Of a stretch of DNA of 64,000 bases, positions 6,777-16,468 are shown one piece after another. The stretch comes from UBA993 sp964485855. Its GTDB lineage: Bacteria; Bacillota; Dethiobacteria; DTU022. Numbering within the stretch: the stretch's first letter is position 1; every line of letters starts with the position of its first letter. The position numbers and the translations under genes were made by a program. Under the pieces are notes generated by a model, which did no database searches, had not been told where the DNA came from, and was given only the letters and a program-made list of their open reading frames with translations. The stretch spans positions 41,861-105,860 of the forward strand of contig CAZAKI010000003.1 of the NCBI GenBank assembly GCA_964485855.1, in the 5' to 3' direction.

Positions 6777-9188
6777 ATGTTAGTACCGTACCGCTGGTTA
6801 AAAGATTACATCGATCCGGGGCTCGATGCCTCTAAAATAGCTGAATTGTTAACTCTGGCTGGTATTGAGGTTGGTGCTGTTGAAAGGTTTGGCCCGGATC
6901 TTCCTGGTGTAGTTGCCGGTAAAATAGTTGAAACGGGTGCTCATCCTGGACGTAGTAATTTAACCCTGGTAAAAGTGGATACAGGAAACGAGTTGCTTGA
7001 GATAGTATGCGGTGCTAAAAATTTTAGGGTAGGCGATATGGTTCCGGTAGCAAAACCAGGCGCTGTACTTCCCGGAGATCGCCGGATTGAGGAAGCGAGG
7101 ATATATGGTGCAGTATCTACAGGGATGCTTTGCTCAGCCCATGAACTTGGTCTGGAACTAGGGGCGGAAGATGAAATTCTGATTCTTGATCAAACAGCGA
7201 AGGTCGGGGAAGCGATAGAAAAAGTTCTCGATCTTGATGAAGAAATATTGAATTTGGAGCTAACCCCTAATCGCTCCGATTGTCTTGGTTTGTTAGGAGT
7301 TGCGTACGAAGTAGCTTCACTGACCGGATCAAAAGTTAAACTGCCTCCCAGTGAACCGCTCGAAACAGGGCGGAAACTTGACGATGTGATCAGCATAGTA
7401 GTGGAAGATGTTGAACTATGTCCCCGCTACACCGCCAGGGCGGTGGAAAAAATTGTTGTTGGTCCGTCGCCACTCTGGATGCAACTTAGATTGCTAAAAG
7501 CCGGGATCAGGCCAATCAGCAATGTTGTCGATATCACAAATTATGTAATGTGGGAATATGGTCAGCCCTTGCATGCTTTTGACCTGGATCTACTGGAAGG
7601 CAGCAAAATTATTGTCCGCCGCGGCGAAGATGGTGAAAATTTAGTTACTCTTGATGGGGTAAAAAGGTTGCTGGATCGAGAAGTACTGGTTATTGCCGAT
7701 TCTAAGCGGGCTGTTGGATTGGCCGGAGTGATGGGAGGCGAAAATACCGAGATCAGTAATTCCACCATGGCTATATTAATTGAGGCCGCGGCTTTTAACC
7801 CTACGAATATCAGGCGCACTGCCAAACGCTATAACCTGCCTTCTGAGGCATCGCAACGGTTTGAAAAGGGGGTTAATCATGAAGCGGTTATCGTTGCTCA
7901 AAATAGAGCTGCCTACCTGCTCAATGAGCTGGTTGGTGGAGAAGTGATGAAAGGGGTTATTGACAAAAATACTTCAACCATCAAACCATGGCAAATCAAG
8001 GTTAATCCAGCGAGGATTAATAAAATATTGGGGATGCAAATTCCCGAACAGGAGATCAAAGACATTTTTAAACGTCTGGATCTTCAAGTAGAAACGGCTG
8101 AAAACAAAGATCTGATTATAACAGTCCCGCTGCGCCGGCCGGATTTGCTGATTGAAGAAGATTTAGTTGAAGAAGTAGTGCGTCTTCATGGTTACGATCA
8201 AGTTCCTACCACATTACCCACCGGAGAGCTGCTCGAAAACCGTGAAGCTTATCCCGAAAGAGTAAAGAACATGGTCAAAAACATTTTGGTATCTTCCGGT
8301 TTTTACGAATGCATAACCTATTCTTTCATGAATCCGCTTAACTTAGAACTTCTGAGGTTGCCAGTCGGAGATTCGCGGCGACAGGCAATACCTGTCCAGA
8401 ATCCGTTTTCAGAAGAGCAATCATGCATGCGCACAACTTTAATACCGGGCTTGTTAAGAGCGGTTCAGCATAATATTAGTTTCCGGGAACTCGATCTGTT
8501 ACTTTTTGAAATCGGCGTAATTTATAACCCGCGCGAATTGCCGCTAAAAAGCTTGCCGGAGGAAAAAAATATGCTTAGCCTTGTTGTAAGTGGAACCATT
8601 CCAAAGCTTAACTGGTTAACCGCTTCTCGACCGGCGGATTTCTATGTAATCAAGGGGGTACTGGAAAACATCTTTTCAAAATTGCAGATCAAAGGGGTTT
8701 CTTACACTGAACATGTTGAACCATTTACCCATCCGACTAGGAGTGCCCGGATGATGATTGATGATTATCATTTAGGTTTTATCGGCGAACTTCATCCGGA
8801 GGTTGCTGCGGAATATGAAATCAGTCAGCCTGTAACCGTCTGTGAACTTGATCTGGATTACCTTCTCAGCAGGGCAGCGATTGTTCCGCGTGCTGTACCC
8901 CTGCCTCGTTATCCAGCGGCAAACCGAGATTTGGCCGTTGTTGTGCCAAAAGGAATCAATGCTTCAGAGGTTGAAGCAGCAATTATAAAAGCTGGAGGAG
9001 ATCTTGTAAGCGGGATAAGGTTATTTGACTTATATGAAGGCAAACAGGTTCCGGATGGGAAACGCAGCCTTGCTTATGCGATCACCTTCAGGCGGGAAGA
9101 AGGAACTCTGACTGAAACCGAAATAAATGAGAGGCAGAAGAGAATTGAAGAAGACCTCTTGAAGCTTGGTGCTGTCCTTCGCAGCTGA
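6777..9188 (+). CDS. pheT: Phenylalanyl-tRNA synthetase beta subunit
   Basis: Binds tRNA and edits misacylated tyrosine in the PheRS tetramer. The 803-residue protein has the usual order: N-terminal EMAP-like tRNA-binding domain (about 40-150), B3/B4 editing domain (about 210-380), B5 domain, a catalytic-like core with motif-2-like segments, and a C-terminal ferredoxin-fold anticodon-binding domain starting near LPRYPAANRDLAVVV. AGGAG seven to eleven bases upstream supports ATG 6777. Cotranscribed with pheS. Confidence 0.96.
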   Translation: MLVPYRWLKDYIDPGLDASKIAELLTLAGIEVGAVERFGPDLPGVVAGKIVETGAHPGRSNLTLVKVDTGNELLEIVCGAKNFRVGDMVPVAKPGAVLPGDRRIEEARIYGAVSTGMLCSAHELGLELGAEDEILILDQTAKVGEAIEKVLDLDEEILNLELTPNRSDCLGLLGVAYEVASLTGSKVKLPPSEPLETGRKLDDVISIVVEDVELCPRYTARAVEKIVVGPSPLWMQLRLLKAGIRPISNVVDITNYVMWEYGQPLHAFDLDLLEGSKIIVRRGEDGENLVTLDGVKRLLDREVLVIADSKRAVGLAGVMGGENTEISNSTMAILIEAAAFNPTNIRRTAKRYNLPSEASQRFEKGVNHEAVIVAQNRAAYLLNELVGGEVMKGVIDKNTSTIKPWQIKVNPARINKILGMQIPEQEIKDIFKRLDLQVETAENKDLIITVPLRRPDLLIEEDLVEEVVRLHGYDQVPTTLPTGELLENREAYPERVKNMVKNILVSSGFYECITYSFMNPLNLELLRLPVGDSRRQAIPVQNPFSEEQSCMRTTLIPGLLRAVQHNISFRELDLLLFEIGVIYNPRELPLKSLPEEKNMLSLVVSGTIPKLNWLTASRPADFYVIKGVLENIFSKLQIKGVSYTEHVEPFTHPTRSARMMIDDYHLGFIGELHPEVAAEYEISQPVTVCELDLDYLLSRAAIVPRAVPLPRYPAANRDLAVVVPKGINASEVEAAIIKAGGDLVSGIRLFDLYEGKQVPDGKRSLAYAITFRREEGTLTETEINERQKRIEEDLLKLGAVLRS

Positions 9189-9224
9189 TAAAGAAGGATT
9201 TAACCCTTAAGGTAGAGAATTATT

Positions 9225-9238
9225 CAGCTGTACAGCTG
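9225..9238. promoter_or_regulatory. Perfect 14-bp palindrome before zapA
   Basis: CAGCTGTACAGCTG reads the same on both strands and lies about 33 bases upstream of zapA, in a gap of 80 bases. It looks like a dimer binding site, or a small RNA hairpin. No T-run follows, so it is not a normal terminator. Function unknown. Confidence 0.35.
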
Positions 9239-9270
9239 TAATCTAGTGTAGACGAAAGCAGGCCCAGGTG

Positions 9271-9546
9271 ATGGTTAACAAGGATAAGAATAGGATCGCT
9301 GTTTCGATTATGGGTGAAGAATATATCCTCAGAGGTTCTTCGTCACCAGATGAAATGGATCGGGTCGGCCGCTATGTAGATCGCTTGATGCGAAAGCTTT
9401 CTGAAAACAATATCCAGATGAGCAGGCATCGTATAGCAGTTTTAGCAGCCTTAAATCTTGCTGATGAACTTTTGAGGTTAAAAGCAGAAAAAGATCATCG
9501 TTCTGCTGATCAACTAACAAAGGAGGAAAAAGATGAATTGGTTTGA
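9271..9546 (+). CDS. zapA: Cell division protein ZapA
   Basis: Small FtsZ-ring stabiliser. About 91 residues: an N-terminal beta strand part (NRIAVSIMGEEYILRG) and a long C-terminal helix (HRIAVLAALNLADELLRLKAEKD) that forms the coiled-coil dimer, as in the ZapA family. GTG 9268 and ATG 9271 are adjacent possible starts; neither has a strong ribosome binding site, and ATG is chosen. The gene overlaps cvpA by 14 bases. The position pheT-zapA-cvpA-mutS2 is common in Firmicutes. Confidence 0.88.
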   Translation: MVNKDKNRIAVSIMGEEYILRGSSSPDEMDRVGRYVDRLMRKLSENNIQMSRHRIAVLAALNLADELLRLKAEKDHRSADQLTKEEKDELV

Positions 9547-10102
9547 CATCTTTCTGATCATAGTATTTTTCCTGCATTTGGTTAGTGGTTTCTCACGGGG
9601 CCTGATAAAACAGCTTTTTGACCTTGTCGGATTTATCGTGATTATCATCTTTTCATTCTGGGGCAGTAGATATTTTAGCAGCAGCCTGGCTTCCTATATT
9701 AATCCGGAGGATATCATCCCCCATCATGAATTGATCGAGAACCTTGGTTTGGAAGTAGCACTGGATAAAGCTCCCCAGGTAATTGCCGGGGTGATCAGCT
9801 TTCTGATCCTTTTTCTGGTGCTGAGCCTTATTTTCCGTATTTTTTCAGGAGGATTTCGTTGGATCAACAAGGTTCCGGTGGTCGGTTTTCTAAATCGAAT
9901 CGGTGGAGGCTTGTTGGGAGCGCTGATCGGCATTGTGTTTGTTTATATTATTATTGCTGCTGCATCGCTAATCCCATTAACTGTTTTTGTCGAAGCGGTT
10001 GCAAGCTCAGAAATGGTTTTCATTGCCGATCATTATCTCACTCCTTTTGCCATCCAGTTAAAGGAATTGCTAATTAATTCTTATCTCAATCTTAATGGTT
10101 AA
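9533..10102 (+). CDS. cvpA: CvpA family membrane protein
   Basis: Integral membrane protein of the CvpA (colicin V production) family; the molecular role is unclear. The 189 residues contain about four membrane segments: near 5-25 with GFSRGLIKQLFDL, 30-48, 80-105, and 120-150 with the family hallmark RIGGGLLGALIG. AAGGAGG is seven bases before ATG and lies inside the end of zapA, with which it overlaps. Confidence 0.9.
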   Translation: MNWFDIFLIIVFFLHLVSGFSRGLIKQLFDLVGFIVIIIFSFWGSRYFSSSLASYINPEDIIPHHELIENLGLEVALDKAPQVIAGVISFLILFLVLSLIFRIFSGGFRWINKVPVVGFLNRIGGGLLGALIGIVFVYIIIAAASLIPLTVFVEAVASSEMVFIADHYLTPFAIQLKELLINSYLNLNG

Positions 10103-10137
10103 AAAAGATTATTTGTTACTCAGGGGTTTATGCAAAT

Positions 10138-10734
10138 TTGCTTACTTTTGATCATAAATTTTACAAAGAGAACAGCTTAATCGTGGCCAGGGCTCTCCTT
10201 GGCCATTATTTATGTCATGAGACTGAGGAAGGTTTGATCGCAGGGGTTATTGTTGAAACTGAAGCATACTTGGCAGAAAATGATCCTGCATGTCATGCTT
10301 CACGTGGGATTACTAAACGGAACGCTGTAATGTTTGGTCCGCCAGGAAAAGCTTATGTTTATTTCATTTATGGTAAATATTTTTGTTTCAATGTAGTAAC
10401 GGGTAATGAAGGAAGTGGTGAAGCGGTTTTAGTGAGAGCCGTAGAACCGGTTTTTGGCCAGGACCTTATGAGTAAAAATCGTTTTATGGACTGTGAAGTT
10501 TTGCAACTGGCAAATGGCCCGGGTAAACTATGTTCTGCTTTTGCCATTAACCGAAGTTTTAATGGGCACGATCTAACATCAAAACCTTTGTTCATTGCTA
10601 AAAATAGCAATGAACATCATAGGATCAAAATAAAATCGACAAAACGGATTGGTTTGTCAAGCCATTGTGAAAAAAAATATCGTTTTATAGTTAGCGGCAG
10701 TCAATATTTATCAAGGAGAGAGACCGGTGATTAA
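10138..10734 (+). CDS. mpg: 3-methyladenine DNA glycosylase (AAG/MPG family)
   Basis: Base excision repair enzyme that removes alkylated purines. The 198-residue protein carries the family hallmarks VETEAYLAENDPACHA (with the catalytic Glu), FGPPGKAYVYFIYGKYFCFNVV and NGPGKLCSAFAI. The start is TTG 10138: AGGGG lies eleven bases upstream and the following LLTFDHKFYKENSLIVARALLG matches the family N-terminus; an ATG at 10130 is out of frame. It overlaps mutS2 by 8 bases. Confidence 0.92.
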   Translation: MLTFDHKFYKENSLIVARALLGHYLCHETEEGLIAGVIVETEAYLAENDPACHASRGITKRNAVMFGPPGKAYVYFIYGKYFCFNVVTGNEGSGEAVLVRAVEPVFGQDLMSKNRFMDCEVLQLANGPGKLCSAFAINRSFNGHDLTSKPLFIAKNSNEHHRIKIKSTKRIGLSSHCEKKYRFIVSGSQYLSRRETGD

Positions 10735-13114
10735 TGTTATTAGAGAGCGAGAAATAAATATTCTCGAATTTGCAAAAATCAGAGACGAATTGGCAGCGCT
10801 TACAGTTTCGCCATTGGCAGCCCAAATGGCTTTAAATCTTAAACCGACGGCTGATCCGCTGCTACTAAAAAAATGGCTCAGACAAACGGCTGATGCCAAG
10901 CTAATTTGTGCTCGCAACGCTTTTACTCCCGGATCTATTGAAGATATCAACCCTTACCAGATCAAAGCTAAAAAAGGGGCTGTCCTAAGCGGATTAGAGC
11001 TGGTAAAAATTCTGTTTTTCCTAAAGGCTGCCGCTCGATGGCTGCATTTTTTCAAGGACAATGAACAGTCACAACTCTACCCATCGCTTGCCGATTTGGC
11101 CGAACTAATTAACCCTTGTACTGAATTGGTTTTAGAGCTGGATGGATCACTTGATGAGGAGGGCCAACTTCTCGACAGTGCTTCAGCAGAACTAGGGCGG
11201 ATGCGCAGCAAGAAAATAGGATTGCAGAATAAAATCAGGGATAAAATGGATGATTACATCCGTAGTCCTAGTTATAAGAAATATTTGCAGGAAACCCTGA
11301 TAACTATTCGTGGTGGGAGATATGTTTTGCCGGTCAGGCAAGAGTATCGACAAATGGTTGATGGAGTGGTTCACGATCAGTCGGCAAGCGGTGCAACTTT
11401 ATTTATCGAACCTCTTCCAGTAGTCAGACTGCAAAACGATTTAGTTGCCCTGCAACGACAAGAAGAGAAGGAATGCGAAAAAATATTACAACAACTTAGT
11501 GCCCTGGTTGCTAATCATGCTGAAGCTTTAGCACATAACTACTCTCTCTATGCTGAACTTGATTTTATTGTCGCAAAGGGCCGGTTAAGTTTAAAAATGG
11601 GCGGTAATGAGCCTGAAATGGTAACTGAAAACAAACAAAGATTGATTTTTGTTGATGCTTTCCATCCATTACTGCCCGCAGAAAAAGTCCCATTGAATTT
11701 AGATATTGGCGAACCCGCTCAAACCTTGGTCATAACTGGTCCTAATACCGGGGGTAAGACAGTGACCCTGAAAACTATTGGCCTCTTAACGATTATGTTT
11801 CAGAGTGGAATGCATATTCCTGCCGGCAGAGAAAGCCGAGTTTCAGTTTTTAAACAGATCAGGGCCGATATCGGGGATGAGCAGAGTATTTCACAATCGC
11901 TTAGTACTTTTTCAGGACATATGAAAAATATTATCGAAATTCTTGAAACAGCCGATTCCGGAGCGTTGGTCCTTTTTGACGAGTTGGGAGCGGGGACGGA
12001 TCCTTCAGAAGGCTCAGCGCTAGCTATGGCTATTCTTTCCGAATTAACTGCCAGAGAAGTTCTGACTGTCGCAACAACCCACATTAATGAATTAAAACTA
12101 TTTGCCCAGGTCCAGGATCGCTTACAAAATGCTTCCATGGAATTTGATCCGGATACGCTTGCCCCTACTTATCGATTATTACAGGGGGTTCCGGGGCAGA
12201 GTAACGCTTTATATATTGCCGAGCAGCTAGGTTTAAAGCAAGCATTATTACAAAAAGCAAAAAGTTTTCTTCATCGCTCTCATGATCAGGTTGAGTCAGT
12301 TATAGCAAGTCTGGTCGAGGATCAACAGCGCTATCACCGGGATAGTCGGCAGGCTGCCTTAGAAAGAAGCCGGGCGGAACTTGTATCGCTTGAACTGGAT
12401 AAAGAACGGGAGTTACTGAAGGCCCGAAAAGCTGACATAATAAAGGAAGCACGGGAGGAAGCACGACGGTTGATTCGTAATACTAAAAGCAGCCTGGAAC
12501 AGATCACAAAAGAATTAAATGAAATAAAACAATGGAAAAATGCTGATCACGATCCGGCGATAAGCAAGATCAGACAGGAACTTAGTGCGATTCGGCGGGA
12601 AATTGATCTCGAAGAAGAAACTTCTTATGCTGGAGAAGGGATTTCTGAGCAAGATCTAAAAGCCGGAGTTCAGGTTTATGTTCCCAGCATTAAGCAAGAA
12701 GGTGAAGTAGTTAATTTCAATGAAGAAGAAGCATTAATACAGATCGGGTCAATGAAAGTTAGTATTGCGATAAACGAATTAAGGAAGAGTGGAACACAAG
12801 AATTTATTAATAGTAAAAAAGAAAAACAATTAAATACGGGTGGTTATACTGTCCAAAAGGATTTAATGATTACCAGTTCAATTGATTTACGGGGCTTAAA
12901 CTTTGAAGAAGCCCGTCCTCTGGTTGATAAATTACTTGACAATGCTCTCTGGGCCGGGTTGGGCCGGGTTGATCTGATTCATGGTAAAGGAACAGGTAAA
13001 CTGAAAGAAGGCTTGCGCTTTTATCTGAAGGAACACCTTCTGGTAAGCTCATTCCGCAGCGGAAGCCCCTCAGAGGGGGGCGAAGGAGTAACCGTGGTTG
13101 AGATAAAAACTTAA
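10727..13114 (+). CDS. mutS2: Endonuclease MutS2
   Basis: MutS-like ATPase that acts on recombination intermediates and, in some bacteria, on collided ribosomes. In 795 residues it has a core/lever region, Walker A GPNTGGKT (about 338-345), Walker B with LVLFDELGAGTDPSEG, a charged coiled coil (about 515-620), a KOW-like segment, and a C-terminal Smr nuclease domain with DLRGLNFEEA and IHGKGTGKLKEGL. GTG 10727 follows AAGGAG by eight bases. Cotranscribed with mpg. Confidence 0.96.
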   Translation: MINVIREREINILEFAKIRDELAALTVSPLAAQMALNLKPTADPLLLKKWLRQTADAKLICARNAFTPGSIEDINPYQIKAKKGAVLSGLELVKILFFLKAAARWLHFFKDNEQSQLYPSLADLAELINPCTELVLELDGSLDEEGQLLDSASAELGRMRSKKIGLQNKIRDKMDDYIRSPSYKKYLQETLITIRGGRYVLPVRQEYRQMVDGVVHDQSASGATLFIEPLPVVRLQNDLVALQRQEEKECEKILQQLSALVANHAEALAHNYSLYAELDFIVAKGRLSLKMGGNEPEMVTENKQRLIFVDAFHPLLPAEKVPLNLDIGEPAQTLVITGPNTGGKTVTLKTIGLLTIMFQSGMHIPAGRESRVSVFKQIRADIGDEQSISQSLSTFSGHMKNIIEILETADSGALVLFDELGAGTDPSEGSALAMAILSELTAREVLTVATTHINELKLFAQVQDRLQNASMEFDPDTLAPTYRLLQGVPGQSNALYIAEQLGLKQALLQKAKSFLHRSHDQVESVIASLVEDQQRYHRDSRQAALERSRAELVSLELDKERELLKARKADIIKEAREEARRLIRNTKSSLEQITKELNEIKQWKNADHDPAISKIRQELSAIRREIDLEEETSYAGEGISEQDLKAGVQVYVPSIKQEGEVVNFNEEEALIQIGSMKVSIAINELRKSGTQEFINSKKEKQLNTGGYTVQKDLMITSSIDLRGLNFEEARPLVDKLLDNALWAGLGRVDLIHGKGTGKLKEGLRFYLKEHLLVSSFRSGSPSEGGEGVTVVEIKT

Positions 13115-13125
13115 GGGGGATTTCT

Positions 13126-13398
13126 TTGAATCAGGAACGAATACGAGCAGCCCTGATATCACTACTGGAGCCGGGAATCTTTAAGACTACAGCTCAGCTG
13201 GTGGAGGAGTTGCGGATGGAATATCCTTCTCTCTGGAAATCACTGGAAATGGAAGGAAAGATGCTCTATGGACATAGCTGCAGCGCTCAGCAGCAGCCGG
13301 TTACAAGTGTCGCCCAAGTTTTGCTTACTCTTCCAACCGAGCATTGTATCCGAGAAAAAAAGGGTAAGCTCCAAGTTTGGAGCAAACCCGATAAATAG
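13126..13398 (+). CDS. Small protein of unknown function
   Basis: A 90-residue frame starting at TTG 13126, five bases after AAGGGGGA and 11 bases after mutS2, so probably the last gene of that operon. The sequence looks mainly helical in the first half (RIRAALISLLEPGIFKTTAQLVEEL), with a shape like a winged-helix fold, and ends with a short strand-like basic part. I do not recognise a family. It converges on the PBP gene with only 19 bases between, and no terminator is visible there. Confidence 0.65.
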   Translation: MNQERIRAALISLLEPGIFKTTAQLVEELRMEYPSLWKSLEMEGKMLYGHSCSAQQQPVTSVAQVLLTLPTEHCIREKKGKLQVWSKPDK

Positions 13399-13417
13399 CA
13401 TTTTTCAATGTAAATGA

Positions 13418-16273
13418 TTAGTCGTTCATAAAAAGTTGATATTCACTAACAACCAGGTAAACTAGAGTCCCCCTTCTTACCGAAGTTCCCGCTTCAGGAG
13501 ACTGCGATAGTACCGACCGGCGCGGTTGAGTTTCATCAACCCTTAATTCAGTAGGGCCGATTTTTAGACCGGCTCTAGCTATGGTTGATTCGGCAATCGG
13601 TTGGAATTCGCCCACCACATTTGGAACAGTAACCATTTCGCTTAATGTCTGGCCGGGCATTTGGAAAAATCCACTATCTCCGGTTGCCCTGGTATTTACA
13701 CTGACAGTAGCTGGATCGGAAAGCGTACCATCGGCATAAAGTGCTGAAAGCGTATAGTTATAGAAAGCATGATCATCCAGGCCGGAGTCTGTATATTGAC
13801 GCGAGTTGGCATTTAGTTCATAAGTCTCTCCGTTGCCGGTATCTTGACCGGTTCGGTTTAGGACGAAACCGCTTACTGGGGGGCCGTTATACTGCCACTG
13901 CAGGGTAACACCACCCGGGACTACATAAGCTGTAAAGAGGTTGATTTCCCTCGTGGTTGTACCTGGTTGTTCAGCCAAATCAAAAATGCCTCCAGATGAT
14001 CTTTCTTTGGCATCTTCGGGGCCTCTTCCCGGTCCACCTTCTTTGGACCAACGTTCATCAGTGATGATATAAGGTGGACGATTGTAAAAAACTCCAGTAT
14101 GCATGTTACAGGTTTCGCCGGGAACCCGTCCTTCTATAAAGTAATCGCTGATTACAGTCCCTGCAGAGTTGCAAGCGTTATTCGGTGTCAGGCCGGATTT
14201 ATTACAGACTGAAGCGGTTACTATTCCATCCGGCTTAATAAACTGCTGAATTTCCAGATCTTCGAATACATCAAGAAATACTTCGCGTAAGAATACGGTA
14301 GAATAACGCCAACCTTGTCTGATGCTTCCGGTTTTTGGTTCATCATAACCCATCCAGAAAGATGCCACCAGGTTTGGAGTGTAGGCAACGAGATATACAT
14401 CTTTCCAGTTTTCGGTAGTGCCTGTTTTTGCAGCAACAGGACGGTCGATCTGCAGCGCTCGTCCGAGGTATTTCGTAACAAAATCCTGTAAAATGTCATT
14501 AACCAGGAACGCAGCTTCGGGACTAAGAATTTGTTGTGGTTCCGGTTTGAACTCGTAAATAATATCGCCGTGGCGGTCTATAATTTTTTCAACGCTATGC
14601 AGGTCGACCCTTACACCACTATTGGCTAAAACGCTGTATGCCTGGGCCATATCGATCGCACTGACTCCATAAGTCAGTCCACCGAGGGTTAAACTTAAAT
14701 TGTCAACTTCATCGGGGTGCAAAGTGGAAATGCCCATTTTTTCAGCATAAGCAGCGCCAACCCGGGGACCGAGTGCTTCCAGGGCCCTTATAGCCGGAAT
14801 ATTATATGAAAAATAAAGTGCTTCTCGGGCGGTAATCATTCCCCTGAATTTATAATCAAAGTTTTCCGGGAACCAATTGCCCTGGGGATTAATATAAGGT
14901 GAATCATCCAGGGTTGAACCTGCCCCGGCAAGAATTCCTTCTTCAAACGCCGGTCCGTAAGTAACAATTGGTTTGATTGCTGAACCTGGTTGCCGCAGGG
15001 TGACGAAGCGCAGAACTTCATTAACCCTTTTTTTGTATTCCCTGCCTCCACCCAGAGCTTTGATCTGTCCGGTGGTCGGATCGGCAAGGACTATTGCAGC
15101 CTGAGGTTGAGGGACTCCCCCTTCTTCATCAACCAGTTCTTCCAATTGGGCCCTGGTAAGATCTCGGTCGGCGGGCAGCTCTGCTACTGCTTCCCGGACT
15201 TTGGGCATATTAAGAAAGATAGTTGTGGGGTAGAGTTCCGTTCGGGCCAGAACATCTTCAACATGTAACTGAATTTCTGGCTCAAGATTGGTGTGGACGC
15301 GTAATCCTCCAGTATAGATGGCACGATATGCCTCTTCAACAGAGCCGATAGTTGGTATTGCGCTCAAAATGCTGATCAGCTCATGATGAACTACATAGTC
15401 TACATAGTGAGGGTAAGGATAATCATCCGGGCTTTGTCTCTCGGCGTAGCGCAGCGGTTGGTCGAGGGCATCCTGGTAATCTGTAGAGCTAAGCAGGCCA
15501 ATCCTAAGCATATTGGCCAGAACAACCTGCATTCTTCCTTCAGCTTCGGTTACGTTGTCGATCGGGTTAAAAAAATTAGGCCAGCGAACAGCACCGGCGA
15601 TCATTGCTGCTTCGGCTAGATTTAAATCCCCAATATCTTTTCCAAAGTAGGTTTGGGCGGCAGCCTGAACACCGTAAGCACCATTGCCGAAATAGATCCG
15701 GTTTAAGTAAAGCTCGAGGATTTCATTTTTCGAGTAGTTCCTCTCAAGTTGGATGGCGAGCCAGATTTCCTGAATTTTTCGCTTATAGCTGGTCTCGGTT
15801 GTCAGGAAAGCATTCTGGGCGAGCTGCTGGGTGATGGTGCTGGCTCCCTGTACTATCGTTCCAGCCCGCAAATTTGCATATGCCGCTCTTAAACTTCCGG
15901 TCAGATCAAAGCCGAAATGCTTATAAAAACGCTCATCCTCAATGGCGATGAAGGCATCAATTACATGCTGGGGAATCTCATCTAAGCCCATGGCTATTCG
16001 ATTTTGTTCATCATGAAGGGCGGTAATTTCGTTACCATTTTTATCAAAAAGATATGATGTTTCAACGGTTTCAAGACGCTGCGGATCAAGGGGTGGAGCA
16101 TCATTGATGTAAGTGATAACCAGTGCAGCAGCACTGCCTCCAACGATAATCAACGAGGTAAGCACAGCAAGCAGGGTAACTTTTATTTTTTTATTTCGGG
16201 TCCACCGCTTTTTTGGTTTTTCCTCGTTGGTGCCCGAAATATTTTGATCAAAAGGTAGTTTCTTTTCTGCCAC
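13418..16273 (-). CDS. Class A penicillin-binding protein with FN3 and PASTA domains
   Basis: Bifunctional peptidoglycan synthase at the outer face of the membrane. 951 residues: cytoplasmic basic tail, one membrane segment (about 32-55), GT51 glycosyltransferase with EDERFYKHFGFD (catalytic Glu near 112), transpeptidase with SAIK (Ser about 431), SYN and KTGTT (about 616), then a Gly/Ser-rich linker, a fibronectin type III-like domain (about 790-870) and one PASTA domain (VPNVVGEF onward). GTG 16273 is preceded by AGGAGGT. This is longer than a minimal PBP1a; the tail probably binds cell wall or partners. Confidence 0.94.
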   Translation of the reverse strand: MAEKKLPFDQNISGTNEEKPKKRWTRNKKIKVTLLAVLTSLIIVGGSAAALVITYINDAPPLDPQRLETVETSYLFDKNGNEITALHDEQNRIAMGLDEIPQHVIDAFIAIEDERFYKHFGFDLTGSLRAAYANLRAGTIVQGASTITQQLAQNAFLTTETSYKRKIQEIWLAIQLERNYSKNEILELYLNRIYFGNGAYGVQAAAQTYFGKDIGDLNLAEAAMIAGAVRWPNFFNPIDNVTEAEGRMQVVLANMLRIGLLSSTDYQDALDQPLRYAERQSPDDYPYPHYVDYVVHHELISILSAIPTIGSVEEAYRAIYTGGLRVHTNLEPEIQLHVEDVLARTELYPTTIFLNMPKVREAVAELPADRDLTRAQLEELVDEEGGVPQPQAAIVLADPTTGQIKALGGGREYKKRVNEVLRFVTLRQPGSAIKPIVTYGPAFEEGILAGAGSTLDDSPYINPQGNWFPENFDYKFRGMITAREALYFSYNIPAIRALEALGPRVGAAYAEKMGISTLHPDEVDNLSLTLGGLTYGVSAIDMAQAYSVLANSGVRVDLHSVEKIIDRHGDIIYEFKPEPQQILSPEAAFLVNDILQDFVTKYLGRALQIDRPVAAKTGTTENWKDVYLVAYTPNLVASFWMGYDEPKTGSIRQGWRYSTVFLREVFLDVFEDLEIQQFIKPDGIVTASVCNKSGLTPNNACNSAGTVISDYFIEGRVPGETCNMHTGVFYNRPPYIITDERWSKEGGPGRGPEDAKERSSGGIFDLAEQPGTTTREINLFTAYVVPGGVTLQWQYNGPPVSGFVLNRTGQDTGNGETYELNANSRQYTDSGLDDHAFYNYTLSALYADGTLSDPATVSVNTRATGDSGFFQMPGQTLSEMVTVPNVVGEFQPIAESTIARAGLKIGPTELRVDETQPRRSVLSQSPEAGTSVRRGTLVYLVVSEYQLFMND

Positions 16274-16315
16274 TTAGATCTGGACCTCCTAAATCATTAA
16301 AAATAGATTGGCTCA

Positions 16316-16324
16316 ATTATAACA
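16316..16324 (-). promoter_or_regulatory. Extended -10 promoter of the PBP gene
   Basis: On the minus strand TGTTATAAT (TG plus perfect TATAAT, the hexamer at 16321-16316) lies about 43 bases before the PBP start. No good -35 box is seen, as is common for extended -10 promoters. Confidence 0.5.
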
Positions 16325-16468
16325 TATTGTTTGTTACTCAATAGGTTCGGCCCATCTGATTTTTATGCCTAAAAAATAGATTACTCTACCTATTTATTTA
16401 TTGATCAGGTAAAATATTAATTGGTTGAAATAAATAGTTTTCTTTTATCTTCAAAGGAGGATTCGAAA

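Noticed and set aside
12951..12970. Tandem 10-bp repeat GGGCCGGGTT in mutS2
   Set aside because: It lies in the Smr domain and the encoded residues (WAGLGRVDLIHGKG) align normally with the family, so it is chance codon choice rather than a duplication of interest.
16421..16468. Upstream start of the acyl-CoA ligase
   Set aside because: The AAAGGAGG site lies inside this extension and points to TTG 16469.
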